DNA of 45,605 nt from an uncultured Acidimicrobiaceae bacterium (lineage in GTDB: Bacteria > Actinomycetota > Acidimicrobiia > Spongiisociales > UBA5794), in the NCBI GenBank assembly GCA_947258985.1, contig CAMYKI010000017.1, positions 18,191 through 63,795 of the forward strand, read 5' to 3'. Positions within the stretch are counted from its first letter, which is position 1; each line of letters starts with the position of its first letter. The notes below the pieces were generated by a model. That model made no database searches. It saw only the letters and a program-made list of their open reading frames with translations, and had not been told where the DNA came from. The position numbers and the translations under genes were made by a program. Positions 16,277 to 24,886 of the stretch are shown here, piece after piece.

Positions 16277-18139
16277 ATGACACAACCAGCACGAGCCTTC
16301 ACCAACGACGACCGGTGGTCCTTCAACGGCGGAACGCACACGGCGCTATACGACGTGCTCGGTGCCCACATCGACGGCGACGGAACCATATTCCGCGTCT
16401 GGGCTCCTTCGGCCAGCAGGGTCGAGGTAGTCGGTAACTTCAACAGCTGGACCGATGGCTGGGCACTCAACCCCGACAACTCCGGGGTGTGGAGCGGTCG
16501 GATACCCGGCGTCGGCGCCGGCGAGGTCTATAAGTACCGCATCGTCCCCGATGGGGGTGCCCCTCCGGTAGACAAAGCCGATCCGTTTGCGTTCCGGGCC
16601 GAGGAGCCTCCGCGCACCGGCTCGGTCGTTTGGGATCTCGACTACCAATGGAACGACTTGGAGTGGATGTCTGTACGAGGCGCCCGTAACGCACTCGACG
16701 CACCCATTTCCATATATGAAGTGCATCTCGGTTCGTGGCGCTACGAACCGGGAGGGTATAGGGCAATGGCCCACCAGCTGGCGGACTATGCAAACGAACT
16801 CGGCTTCACACATGTCGAATTGCTCCCGGTCATGGAGCATCCGTTCTACGGCTCCTGGGGGTACCAGTGCACCGGCTACTTCGCCGCGACCGCCCGCTAC
16901 GGGACACCACAGGACCTCATGTACCTGGTCGATCACCTTCACCAGAATGGCATCGGCGTGATCCTGGACTGGGTGCCATCCCACTTCCCGAGCGACAGCC
17001 ATGGTCTTGCCGACTTCGACGGCACGAAGCTCTACGAACACGCTGATCCCAAGGTTGGCTACCACCCTGATTGGGACAGCCTCATCTTCAACTACGACAG
17101 ACACGAGGTTCGGAGCTTTCTGCTGTCCAGCGCTCTGTTTTGGCTCGACAAGTATCACGCCGACGGAATCCGGGTCGATGCGGTGGCGTCGATGCTCTAT
17201 CGCGACTACTCGCGCAACGAGGGTGAGTGGATCCCCAATCACTTCGGAGGTAGAGAGAATCTGGGTGCGATCTCCCTACTCAAGCTGATCAACCAGGCCG
17301 CATATGCCCGGTATCCCGACATCCAGATGTACGCCGAAGAATCGACCGCCTTTCCGATGGTCACGCATCCGACCGAGTTCGGCGGTCTCGGGTTCGGGCA
17401 GAAGTGGGACATGGGCTGGATGAACGACACCCTCGCCTATGTGGCGAAGGAGCCCGTCCACCGGTCGTTCCACCATTCAGAGCTCAGTTTCCGCATGGTC
17501 TACGCGTTCAACGAGAACTTCACTCTGCCCCTATCGCACGACGAAGTGGTGCACGGCAAGGGCTCCCTGCTGGCCAAACAGCCGGGTGATCGGTGGCAAC
17601 AGCTGGCCGGACTACGTCTGTTGTTCGGGTACCAGTGGGCGCAACCGGGGAAGAAGTTGCTCTTCATGGGCGGCGAGTTTGCGGTCCCGGATGAGTGGAA
17701 CCACGAGCAAGAGCTTCCGTGGGACGTGCTCCAGTATGACGAGCATGCAGGAGTGTCGCGCTGGATCGGGGATCTCAACGACTTGATGAAGGACCAGCCG
17801 GCTCTGCATCAACTGGACAGTGACCCGAGCGGATTCCAATGGGTGATCGGCGACGACGCCGCAAACAGCGTATTCGCCTTCATCAGGTTCGGACGCGAGG
17901 GATCACCGGTGCTGTTTGTCGCCAATTTCACGCCCGTCCCCCGCCACGGATATCGGCTCGGAGTGCCGACCGCAGGGAACTGGCACGAACTGCTCAACGG
18001 TGACAACCAGCGATACGGCGGAAGCGGTGTCCTCAACGAAGGCACCATCGCCACGGAGAACGTTCCCGGTCACGGGTTCGACAACTCGATACAAATCACA
18101 GTGCCACCGCTCACCGGCGTGTTCTTTGGGATGTCCTGA
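16277..18139 (+). CDS. glgB: 1,4-alpha-glucan branching enzyme GlgB (GH13_9)
   Basis: 620-residue branching enzyme making alpha-1,6 links in glycogen. N-terminal CBM48 with [18 protein letters not shown], then the GH13 barrel: EVHLGSWRY, the [19 protein letters not shown] segment, [12 protein letters not shown] (nucleophile Asp), [10 protein letters not shown] (acid/base Glu) and [15 protein letters not shown] (transition-state Asp). The C-terminal all-beta domain is complete. It lacks the extra N-terminal domain of the longest GlgB forms. The ATG at 16277 has GAGGTAGG upstream. It stands divergent to glgC. Confidence 0.96.
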   Translation: MTQPARAFTNDDRWSFNGGTHTALYDVLGAHIDGDGTIFRVWAPSASRVEVVGNFNSWTDGWALNPDNSGVWSGRIPGVGAGEVYKYRIVPDGGAPPVDKADPFAFRAEEPPRTGSVVWDLDYQWNDLEWMSVRGARNALDAPISIYEVHLGSWRYEPGGYRAMAHQLADYANELGFTHVELLPVMEHPFYGSWGYQCTGYFAATARYGTPQDLMYLVDHLHQNGIGVILDWVPSHFPSDSHGLADFDGTKLYEHADPKVGYHPDWDSLIFNYDRHEVRSFLLSSALFWLDKYHADGIRVDAVASMLYRDYSRNEGEWIPNHFGGRENLGAISLLKLINQAAYARYPDIQMYAEESTAFPMVTHPTEFGGLGFGQKWDMGWMNDTLAYVAKEPVHRSFHHSELSFRMVYAFNENFTLPLSHDEVVHGKGSLLAKQPGDRWQQLAGLRLLFGYQWAQPGKKLLFMGGEFAVPDEWNHEQELPWDVLQYDEHAGVSRWIGDLNDLMKDQPALHQLDSDPSGFQWVIGDDAANSVFAFIRFGREGSPVLFVANFTPVPRHGYRLGVPTAGNWHELLNGDNQRYGGSGVLNEGTIATENVPGHGFDNSIQITVPPLTGVFFGMS

Positions 18140-18186
18140 CCAGACCGACGTTCAGTTCTGCGACGCCGGAACCGATAAGCCTGCGT

Positions 18187-19104
18187 ATGTCCCTTGCCAT
18201 CAGATTTTCGAATGTAACGCGACGGTTCGGCGCGGTCACCGCGGTCGATGATCTCAGCCTCGAGGTCCCCGGCGGATCGATAACGGTCCTACTCGGGCCA
18301 AACGGCGCCGGAAAGACTACGACCGTACGACTGACGACCGGCGCACTCAATTCAGACGCGGGCGTGATCGAGGTTCTCGGCCTCGACCCGAAGACCGATG
18401 GAGACGAAATCAGGGCTCGGTCGGCGGTGGTTCCCCCAAAGCCCGCGTTGTACGACCGACTCACCGGTTGGGACAACCTGACCTTCACCGCTGAAATATT
18501 TGGCGCCGACCCCGCCGCTATCCGGCCCGCCGCCGAGAGATTTGGAATCGACCATGCTCTCGACCTCGACGTCGGTGGCTATTCGACGGGAATGAGAACC
18601 AGACTGGCTCTGGCGAGGGCCGTTCTCCACGATCCCGAGGTCCTTCTCCTCGACGAGCCGACCGCAGGCCTCGATCCTGAGTCGGCGCGCGCCGTTCTCA
18701 ACCTGATCCGCGAGTTGGCAGGCAGAGGCAGGACGATCGTGTTGTGTACGCACCTTCTCCACGAGGCCGAAGGAGTCGCCGACCAGGTGGTATTGATGGC
18801 GCAAGGTCAGGCTCGCATCGTCGGCAGCCAGGAAGACCTCGCCGGCCAGTTCGTTACCAATCCCGCCGTAGTGATCGATGCCGAGAACCGGTCGTCGCTC
18901 GATGCGCTGCGGAACCATCCCGACGTCGTCGATGCCGAATGGAACGGAGCGCTGCACGTGCGCCTCACCCACCTGGACAAACTGCCCGACGTTGTTGCAC
19001 TGCTGGTCGAGTCTGGAGCCCGCATCACCCGTGTGCAGCCGGACAATCCGACGCTGGAGACGCTCTACTTCGAGATGCAGCGCTCGCTGAGGGAGACCGC
19101 ATGA
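18187..19104 (+). CDS. ABC transporter ATP-binding protein
   Basis: 305-residue ATPase of an ABC-2-type exporter. Walker A is LGPNGAGKTTTVRL, Walker B is VLLLDEPTAGLDP, and the H-loop is LCTHLLHEAEG. The signature motif is degenerate, YSTGMRTRLALARA instead of LSGGQ, which is seen in exporter ATPases of the NatA/YhaQ-like group. The C-terminal 90 residues form an accessory domain. It is coupled to the permease gene by an ATGA overlap. Substrate unknown; the next genes encode surface-type enzymes, but there is no direct link. Confidence 0.9.
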   Translation: MSLAIRFSNVTRRFGAVTAVDDLSLEVPGGSITVLLGPNGAGKTTTVRLTTGALNSDAGVIEVLGLDPKTDGDEIRARSAVVPPKPALYDRLTGWDNLTFTAEIFGADPAAIRPAAERFGIDHALDLDVGGYSTGMRTRLALARAVLHDPEVLLLDEPTAGLDPESARAVLNLIRELAGRGRTIVLCTHLLHEAEGVADQVVLMAQGQARIVGSQEDLAGQFVTNPAVVIDAENRSSLDALRNHPDVVDAEWNGALHVRLTHLDKLPDVVALLVESGARITRVQPDNPTLETLYFEMQRSLRETA

Positions 19105-19925
19105 GAATCGATCGTATGCTCACCGTCGCCAGGATCGACCTCAGGCGGCTCTTCAAGAGCAAGGACTACTGGATTCCGATGGCCTTCCTCGCAGCAGTGT
19201 TCTTCTTGGGGCTGCCCTTCATGCTGCTGTCGATAGTGACGTCAACCGGGAGCAGCGATCTCGTCAACAAGATCGGCGAGGTTCTGCAAACCCTGCCGGG
19301 CCCGGTGCAGGAAAATGTCGTGGGAGATACTCCTGCGGCCCGGGGCGCCTACATGCTTGCCGTCTATTTGCTTGCACCGGTTGCCATCGTGGTGCCGCTA
19401 ACAGTGTCATCTGCTGTGGGCGCCCATGCGATCGTTGGGGAACGCGAACGAGGCACCGGCGAGTTCCTCGCCCACTCACCGCTCACCGAAAGGGAGATCT
19501 TCACCGGCAAGCTCATCGCCAGCCTCGTCCCCGGTTTCGCCGCAACGGCGGTCGGCTTCGGCGCCTACTCGCTGCTCGTGAATCTGAAGGTGGGTCCTCT
19601 GGTCGGCGGATGGTTCTTTCCGACACCAGGATGGTGGATCCTGATCCTGTGGGTGGTGCCTCCCTTCATCGCCATGGCGCTAGCCGTGATCTTGTGGGTG
19701 TCATCGAAGGTACGGAGCACCGCAGCGGCACAGCAGGCGGCGACATTGGTCTCGCTACCGGTCATCTTCGCCGCATACGGTGTGTCCAGCGGCCTGCTGA
19801 TCAATCCCGTTCTTGCCGCAATGGCCGTTGGTGCCGTCGCCTGGGTTCTCGCCGTCTCCGGGCTGGTCGCCGGCTCACGATCGCTTCATCGTGAGAGGTT
19901 GCTCGGCTTCGGAGGAGATGGATAA
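19101..19925 (+). CDS. ABC transporter permease (ABC-2 type)
   Basis: 274 residues. An N-terminal basic amphipathic stretch (RIDLRRLFKSKDYWIP) leads into about six membrane helices, with the cytoplasmic ERERGTGEFLAHSPLTEREIFTGKLIA segment typical of ABC-2 permeases, where the coupling helix sits between helices 2 and 3. The ATG at 19101 overlaps the ATPase stop; a longer upstream frame is only a shadow of the ATPase gene. It forms the export pair with the preceding gene. Confidence 0.88.
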   Translation: MRIDRMLTVARIDLRRLFKSKDYWIPMAFLAAVFFLGLPFMLLSIVTSTGSSDLVNKIGEVLQTLPGPVQENVVGDTPAARGAYMLAVYLLAPVAIVVPLTVSSAVGAHAIVGERERGTGEFLAHSPLTEREIFTGKLIASLVPGFAATAVGFGAYSLLVNLKVGPLVGGWFFPTPGWWILILWVVPPFIAMALAVILWVSSKVRSTAAAQQAATLVSLPVIFAAYGVSSGLLINPVLAAMAVGAVAWVLAVSGLVAGSRSLHRERLLGFGGDG

Positions 19926-19961
19926 GCGATTCCGCCGAGGGAAAGCAGGTCTAGCGGAGCC

Positions 19962-21491
19962 GTGATTCACGAGCCCACCGAGCACACCAGAGTCCCGCTG
20001 ATCCTGTGGATCGTGCTGCTCAGCTGCGCAGTGGTCCTTCCAGGGATGGCATGGGTTGTCGAGTCGCGTCCGCTGCCGATTCGGTACGAGCAGGCCTTCG
20101 GAATGGCATTTGGTGCGCTGCTGGTCGCATTGGCCCTGGCTGCCATCCTGAGCCGTGGCTTCAAGACCCGCTTGCGGTGGTCGCTTGGCGTCACCGGTGT
20201 GACCCTTCTCGCCCTCTTCCAGTGGCCAACTCTCACCAATGTCGGCAAGGTTCTGGCGTCGTCCGTACCGATCCCCATGATCCAGGACCTGGTTCCCGTA
20301 CTGGCCGGAATCGGCCTCATCTGGATCGCTGCTCGCAGAGCGGGCGAGTGGCCGTTTGCCGCGATCGTCACATCCGTACTTCTCGCCCTCGTGGTCGCCC
20401 TGCTATTTGCCGCAATTCCAAACAGCGTGCTGGCATCACCGGTACCGCGAGGGGCGGCAGAGCCAGATGCCGCGGACGCGGTTCTTATCGTGATGGACGG
20501 CTACGCCAGGGCCGATGTGTTGGACGAACAGTTCGGCTACGACAATTCGGGGTTCCTGACAGGAATGGAGCAAGTCGGTTTTGTCGTCGCTGGTGAAGCG
20601 AACGCCAACTACAGCTACACATATGCCTCAATCGCCTCAATGCTCGAACTGGACTATGTCTACGACCTTGGAACGGTTACTGATGAGGACCACGGCCGGA
20701 TGCGAAGCGCCCTTTCGGGGGCACCGCAGCTGTTCGAGGTATTTCGCGCCGCCGGCTACGAGATCGTCTTCGCCGAAAGCTCCTGGGGAGGATCTCACTG
20801 CGGTGCTTCTGTCGATATCTGCATTCGCGAGGGGTTCACCGAACGAATCCTATGGAGCCTGTCGGATGTCACCATCTTTGCTCCTCTAGTTCGCGCCGTC
20901 CGCCCCCACCCGTTCCATTCGGTATCCGTAGAACACCTGGAGAGTCTCCCCAGCATGGTGGCGGCCGATCGAGTTGATGACCGGCCCCGGTTGACGATGG
21001 TCCACATCCTTCTCCCTCATCCGCCTTACCTCCTCGACGAAAGGTGCGACTACGTCAATACCGCCACCAGGAGAGCTCACGCCAATCTGGACGACGATCT
21101 GATCGACGAACGCCGCGCTTTTTATGCTGGCCAGCTCGAGTGCACGAACAAGAAGCTCCTGGAAACGGTATCGGCAATTGTGGAGAGAAATCCGCGCACA
21201 CACATCATGATCACCGGTGATCACGGATCCGAGCCATCGATGCTGCTCACAACGGAACCTGAGGACCTGACAGATTCCGACATCCGAGAACGCATGGGAA
21301 TCTTCAGCGCCTACAGACTCCCTGGTTGCGAGACGGTTGTCTACCCGACTCTCTCCCCGGTCAACGGCACCAGGACGCTGGCCAACTGCGCTGTCGGCAG
21401 CGGATTCGAGCAGCTCCCCGATCTAACCCTGTGGACTCCCCCACAAGGCGTGGGTGTCGTGATTGACGTGGCCGACCGCCTCGAGAGCTAA
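19962..21491 (+). CDS. Membrane-anchored sulfatase/alkaline-phosphatase-superfamily protein (first of two paralogs)
   Basis: 509 residues. Residues 1-155 carry about five membrane helices, and the rest is an extracytoplasmic alkaline-phosphatase-superfamily domain. Metal-ligand candidates are Asp179 in LIVMDGYAR and Asp420-His421 in MITGDHG; Thr220 in NYSYTYASIASML sits where the nucleophile is expected. The HILLPHPPY segment supplies another His. The layout resembles lipid-A or teichoic-acid headgroup transferases in fold, but no substrate can be assigned. Starts at GTG 19962, 36 bp after the ABC permease. About half similar to the next gene by eye, with the same motifs in the same order, so a tandem duplication is likely. 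Confidence 0.8.
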   Translation: MIHEPTEHTRVPLILWIVLLSCAVVLPGMAWVVESRPLPIRYEQAFGMAFGALLVALALAAILSRGFKTRLRWSLGVTGVTLLALFQWPTLTNVGKVLASSVPIPMIQDLVPVLAGIGLIWIAARRAGEWPFAAIVTSVLLALVVALLFAAIPNSVLASPVPRGAAEPDAADAVLIVMDGYARADVLDEQFGYDNSGFLTGMEQVGFVVAGEANANYSYTYASIASMLELDYVYDLGTVTDEDHGRMRSALSGAPQLFEVFRAAGYEIVFAESSWGGSHCGASVDICIREGFTERILWSLSDVTIFAPLVRAVRPHPFHSVSVEHLESLPSMVAADRVDDRPRLTMVHILLPHPPYLLDERCDYVNTATRRAHANLDDDLIDERRAFYAGQLECTNKKLLETVSAIVERNPRTHIMITGDHGSEPSMLLTTEPEDLTDSDIRERMGIFSAYRLPGCETVVYPTLSPVNGTRTLANCAVGSGFEQLPDLTLWTPPQGVGVVIDVADRLES

Positions 21492-21667
21492 CAAGAGCGA
21501 AGGGCTCGACCCAACTTCCGACTCATCGGAGGTATGAGCACTTCCGTGCCTATCGTGCGCCCGGCTCGCAGCCAATTGGAGATCGGCATATCGGATATTC
21601 CTCAGCGACCAGGTGATATCAGCCGACAACTCACCGATACCGTCCCTCGGCACTACCCGGATAGACC

Positions 21668-23209
21668 ATGACAGACGTCCCGCATCCCAAGAGCAGCATC
21701 TCACCTGCTCCCCTTGCCCTCTGGGTGCTTCCGGCCGTCCTCGTTATCGCAATTCCGGCGCTGTGGTGGACCTGGGCCGATGCGCCATTCCCGCTTCGCC
21801 CGGATCTCGTCTTGACGATGACCCTATTCGTAGCGCTGGTAACGATCTCGGTGTTTGCGGTGTTGTCTCACGGCTTTCGCCGACGCATCCGTTGGTCGCT
21901 CGGTGTGACGACAGTGGTCGTAGCTATGGGCTTTCAGTGGCCGGCCTTGGTATCAGTCGGGACACTGTTTTCCGAGGTGACGGGTCTCGCACTGCTCGGC
22001 GACATCACGCCTGTCCTCGTGGCGGGAGTGATCATCTGGCTGGCAAGCCGCCTCGCAGACGATTGGTACTTCGCCGCCGGCGCCTGTGTGCTGGCGATCT
22101 CGGCCGTGCTGTTCCTCGGAGCCAACGCCTTCCAGTCGATACCGTCGGCTCTGCCGTCGACACCCTTGGAAACGGCTGCAGGACCCGATGTTCTCTTGAT
22201 CGTGCTCGATGCCTACGCTCGGGCTGATTTGCTCGAGGCGGAGTTCGGCTTCGACAACAGCGAGTTCTTGACCGAACTCGAATCTCGTGGGTTCAGCATC
22301 GCGGCAGAGGCGACTTCCAATTACGCGAGGACGTATGCGTCCCTGGCCACGATGCTCAACCTGGACTATGTCTTTGACGAGGGGGGATTCGACGACGCTG
22401 AATGGGAACTGATGCGTTCCACACTCACCGGACGAACCGGCTTCATCCAGGTCTTCGATTCCGTCGGATACGAGACCGTCTACTTTGAGAACGCATGGGG
22501 CGGATCACAATGCGGCCCAAACGTTGACAGGTGCATTCGCGACGGCCTTGTCGAGCGAAGCCTGTGGAACATCTCTCAGATGACGATCTTCGCACCGCTA
22601 ATGCGTGAGATCCGCCCTGACCCGTTCAACAGCGTGTCTCACGATCACTTGAGATCCCTGGTTGAGGTCGTGTCGGCGCCGACGCACAACGATGAGCCCC
22701 GCCTTACGGTAGCCCACACACTCCTTCCGCACGCACCGCTGCTCCTCAACGCCGACTGTACGCGGGAACCTCAGGACGAACTTCGCCGATGGGGGTCCGA
22801 CCCAACGAAGCTCGACACCCGCAGGCGCAACTATGGCCAGCAGACCAGCTGCGTCAACAGCCTCGTGTTGGAGGCCGTTGATGGGTTACTGGCCCGCGAT
22901 CCAGCGGCGATCGTCATCATCACAGCAGACCACGGACCGGCTTCCACGCTTGATTGGGATTTACCCTTCACCGAACTCACCGATGAAGCCATCCTCGAAC
23001 GAATGGCGATCCTCAGTGCCTACCGCTTTCCAGGATGCGAGGAGCCAATCAGGGCCGATCTGACGCCGGTAAACGGGTTTCGCATCGCCATGAACTGTGC
23101 GATCGGAACCAACCTCGACGAGCTCCCAGACGAGAACTACTGGGTGGCGACAAAGACCGACCCTGTGGTCCCAATAACGCCGCTGTTGAGAAGAGAAACC
23201 GCACCGTAG
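21668..23209 (+). CDS. Membrane-anchored sulfatase/alkaline-phosphatase-superfamily protein (second paralog)
   Basis: 513 residues, same architecture as the preceding gene: about five N-terminal membrane helices (residues 15-155) and an extracytoplasmic catalytic domain. Asp181 in LIVLDAYAR, Thr222 in NYARTYASLATML, the TLLPHAPL segment and ITADHGPAS align with the first copy. Conserved Cys-bearing segments (WGGSQCGPNVDRCIR and YRFPGCEEP) suggest disulphides outside the cell. The 176-bp gap before it has no clear gene and only a weak ribosome site near GGATAGACC. Two diverged copies in tandem suggest related but different acceptors or steps; that is inference. Confidence 0.8.
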   Translation: MTDVPHPKSSISPAPLALWVLPAVLVIAIPALWWTWADAPFPLRPDLVLTMTLFVALVTISVFAVLSHGFRRRIRWSLGVTTVVVAMGFQWPALVSVGTLFSEVTGLALLGDITPVLVAGVIIWLASRLADDWYFAAGACVLAISAVLFLGANAFQSIPSALPSTPLETAAGPDVLLIVLDAYARADLLEAEFGFDNSEFLTELESRGFSIAAEATSNYARTYASLATMLNLDYVFDEGGFDDAEWELMRSTLTGRTGFIQVFDSVGYETVYFENAWGGSQCGPNVDRCIRDGLVERSLWNISQMTIFAPLMREIRPDPFNSVSHDHLRSLVEVVSAPTHNDEPRLTVAHTLLPHAPLLLNADCTREPQDELRRWGSDPTKLDTRRRNYGQQTSCVNSLVLEAVDGLLARDPAAIVIITADHGPASTLDWDLPFTELTDEAILERMAILSAYRFPGCEEPIRADLTPVNGFRIAMNCAIGTNLDELPDENYWVATKTDPVVPITPLLRRETAP

Positions 23210-23265
23210 ATCGCACTCAATGAGTCGTTCAGTGCTGCCGAAGTACACTCGACGAAAGGATGTTG

Positions 23266-23475
23266 ATGATTGACCCACTTCTCGCCTACCTCGACCCGGG
23301 TACCGGGGCGACGCTTGTACAGCTTGCCCTTGCCGGTACCGCCGGCGTCGCCGCGGCGGCCAAGCTGCGGATGAATCGCCTCAAGCGGCGAGTTGCCAGC
23401 GAAGACACCCCCGAGGCCGAGGCCGAGGTAGAGGTCAAAGACGAACAGCACGAGTCGGTAGCGCCGCAGGAATGA
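23266..23475 (+). CDS. Small YLDPGTG-motif membrane-associated protein
   Basis: 69-residue protein beginning MIDPLLAYLDPGTGATLVQL, a short hydrophobic stretch (about residues 15-35) and a basic then acidic tail. The N-terminal YLDPGTG(S/A)xLVQ motif is one I recognise from small uncharacterised proteins encoded beside methyltransferases and sulfatase-like enzymes in several bacteria; I know of no defined function. An ATG at 23260 is also in frame, but GAAAGGA fits the ATG at 23266 best. Its stop overlaps the methyltransferase ATG (ATGA), so the two are translationally coupled. Confidence 0.75.
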   Translation: MIDPLLAYLDPGTGATLVQLALAGTAGVAAAAKLRMNRLKRRVASEDTPEAEAEVEVKDEQHESVAPQE

Positions 23476-24848
23476 TCGAAACGGGGTCGTTTCGTGATCC
23501 GGAGTCCCGGGTCTTCTATGAGGATGAACGCGTTTTACGCGGCATGAGCCCCAACACCGCCGATATCGACCGGGCAGCCCGCCGATCCGGCTTGATGGAC
23601 GAACTGATAGGTGAAGGCTGGTTCGTTGCCAACTGGGTGGTAGAAGACGTTGCACCGCCGGAAGGCACACCCGATGCCGCCGTTATCGAGTCGGAGCGAG
23701 TGCCGCTGATCAGCTATCCGGCCGAGTGGTCGTTTGCGATGCTCCGCGACGCAGCTCTGGTCACTCTGGACTCGAACCTCGCGGCCCTGGAGAAGGGTTT
23801 TATTCTCAAGGACGCCTCGGCGTTCAACGTTGTGTTCAGGGGCTCGCGCCCCACGATCATCGACATCGGGTCGATAGACCGTTTTGGTGAACGCGGGATC
23901 TGGTCTGCATACGGGCAGTTCTGTGATCACTTCCTTGCCCCGCTGATGCTGGAGTCGTACGTTGGTGTTCCTTTCCAGCGGCTGTTGCGCGGGACGGTGG
24001 ACGGCATTCCCATCGGGGACCTGAACCGCATGATGAGGGGCCGTTCGGGAGCGCACAAGGGTGTGCTCACACACGTTCGGCTGCGCAGCCTCCTGGAAAA
24101 GCGAGCCGCCGGGATGAAGACCGCGGCCCGGCGCGATGTCGGCAAGGCCTCCCTTCCTGTTGAATCCGTCGTCGCAACGATTCGCAAGATGCGGGACCTG
24201 GTTGCCGATCTCGAGTCATCCGCACCCAGCACGTGGGCGGACTACGAAGAAGCGCTGCCGTACGAGCGCCAGTCGACCAAAGCCAAATCGGATTTCGTGC
24301 GGGAGGCCGCTTCCACAGCTGTATCCCGGTCTGTGGCGGTGGACGTCGGCGCCAACGCAGGCCTCTTTACCCGGATCCTCGCTGAGACCTTCGACCAGGT
24401 CATAGGTATCGACAATGACGCCGGGGCAATCGATGCTCTTTACACATCAACATCGTCCTCAGAGATCGACAATCTCACACCGCTTGTGGTTGACATCACA
24501 AATCCGACCCCTGCCTTCGGTTGGCGCGGAAAGGAGCGGGCGGCCTTCACAGAGCGTGTACGGCCTGCGTTCTCCACCTGGCTTGCAGTGCTGCATCACC
24601 TCTGCCTGGGTTTGGGCCTCCCCCTCGAGCAGGTCGTCGGGCTCATATACGAGTTTTCCGAGGAAGCGGCGGTTGAGTTTGTCTCGTCGGCAGATCCAAT
24701 GGCGCAGCGCATTTCTGCAAGCCGAACGACGGACCTGGCGCCGTATACCCCGGACGATTTCGAAAGCTACGCGCGTGCCGGCGGAGCAATCATCACCAAG
24801 ACCGAAATCACCGACACCCGAACCATGTACCACCTGCGCCGCAGCTGA
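23472..24848 (+). CDS. NoeA-like protein: kinase-like N-terminal region joined to a class I SAM methyltransferase domain
   Basis: 458 residues. Residues 280-345 hold a Rossmann methyltransferase signature: AVDVGANAGLF (motif I, Asp291) and VIGIDND (Asp314). The N-terminal half contains ILKDASAFNVVF and TIIDIGSID; the spacing of Asp114, Asn119 and Asp131 resembles the catalytic-loop Asp, metal-binding Asn and DFG-type Asp of kinase-fold enzymes. The overall arrangement resembles rhizobial NoeA-like methyltransferases. I see the motifs directly; the kinase reading is inference. It is coupled to the small YLDPGTG gene and follows the two sulfatase-like genes, pointing to modification of an envelope glycan or lipid. 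Confidence 0.75.
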   Translation: MIETGSFRDPESRVFYEDERVLRGMSPNTADIDRAARRSGLMDELIGEGWFVANWVVEDVAPPEGTPDAAVIESERVPLISYPAEWSFAMLRDAALVTLDSNLAALEKGFILKDASAFNVVFRGSRPTIIDIGSIDRFGERGIWSAYGQFCDHFLAPLMLESYVGVPFQRLLRGTVDGIPIGDLNRMMRGRSGAHKGVLTHVRLRSLLEKRAAGMKTAARRDVGKASLPVESVVATIRKMRDLVADLESSAPSTWADYEEALPYERQSTKAKSDFVREAASTAVSRSVAVDVGANAGLFTRILAETFDQVIGIDNDAGAIDALYTSTSSSEIDNLTPLVVDITNPTPAFGWRGKERAAFTERVRPAFSTWLAVLHHLCLGLGLPLEQVVGLIYEFSEEAAVEFVSSADPMAQRISASRTTDLAPYTPDDFESYARAGGAIITKTEITDTRTMYHLRRS

Positions 24849-24886
24849 CTTCCTAGAGTGGGAGTCGAGTGATCGCGGAGGCTCCA

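Noticed and set aside
18744..19100. N-terminal extension of the ABC permease
   Set aside because: The extended part is an out-of-frame shadow of the ATPase gene; the ATG at 19101 overlaps the ATPase stop as normal for such pairs.
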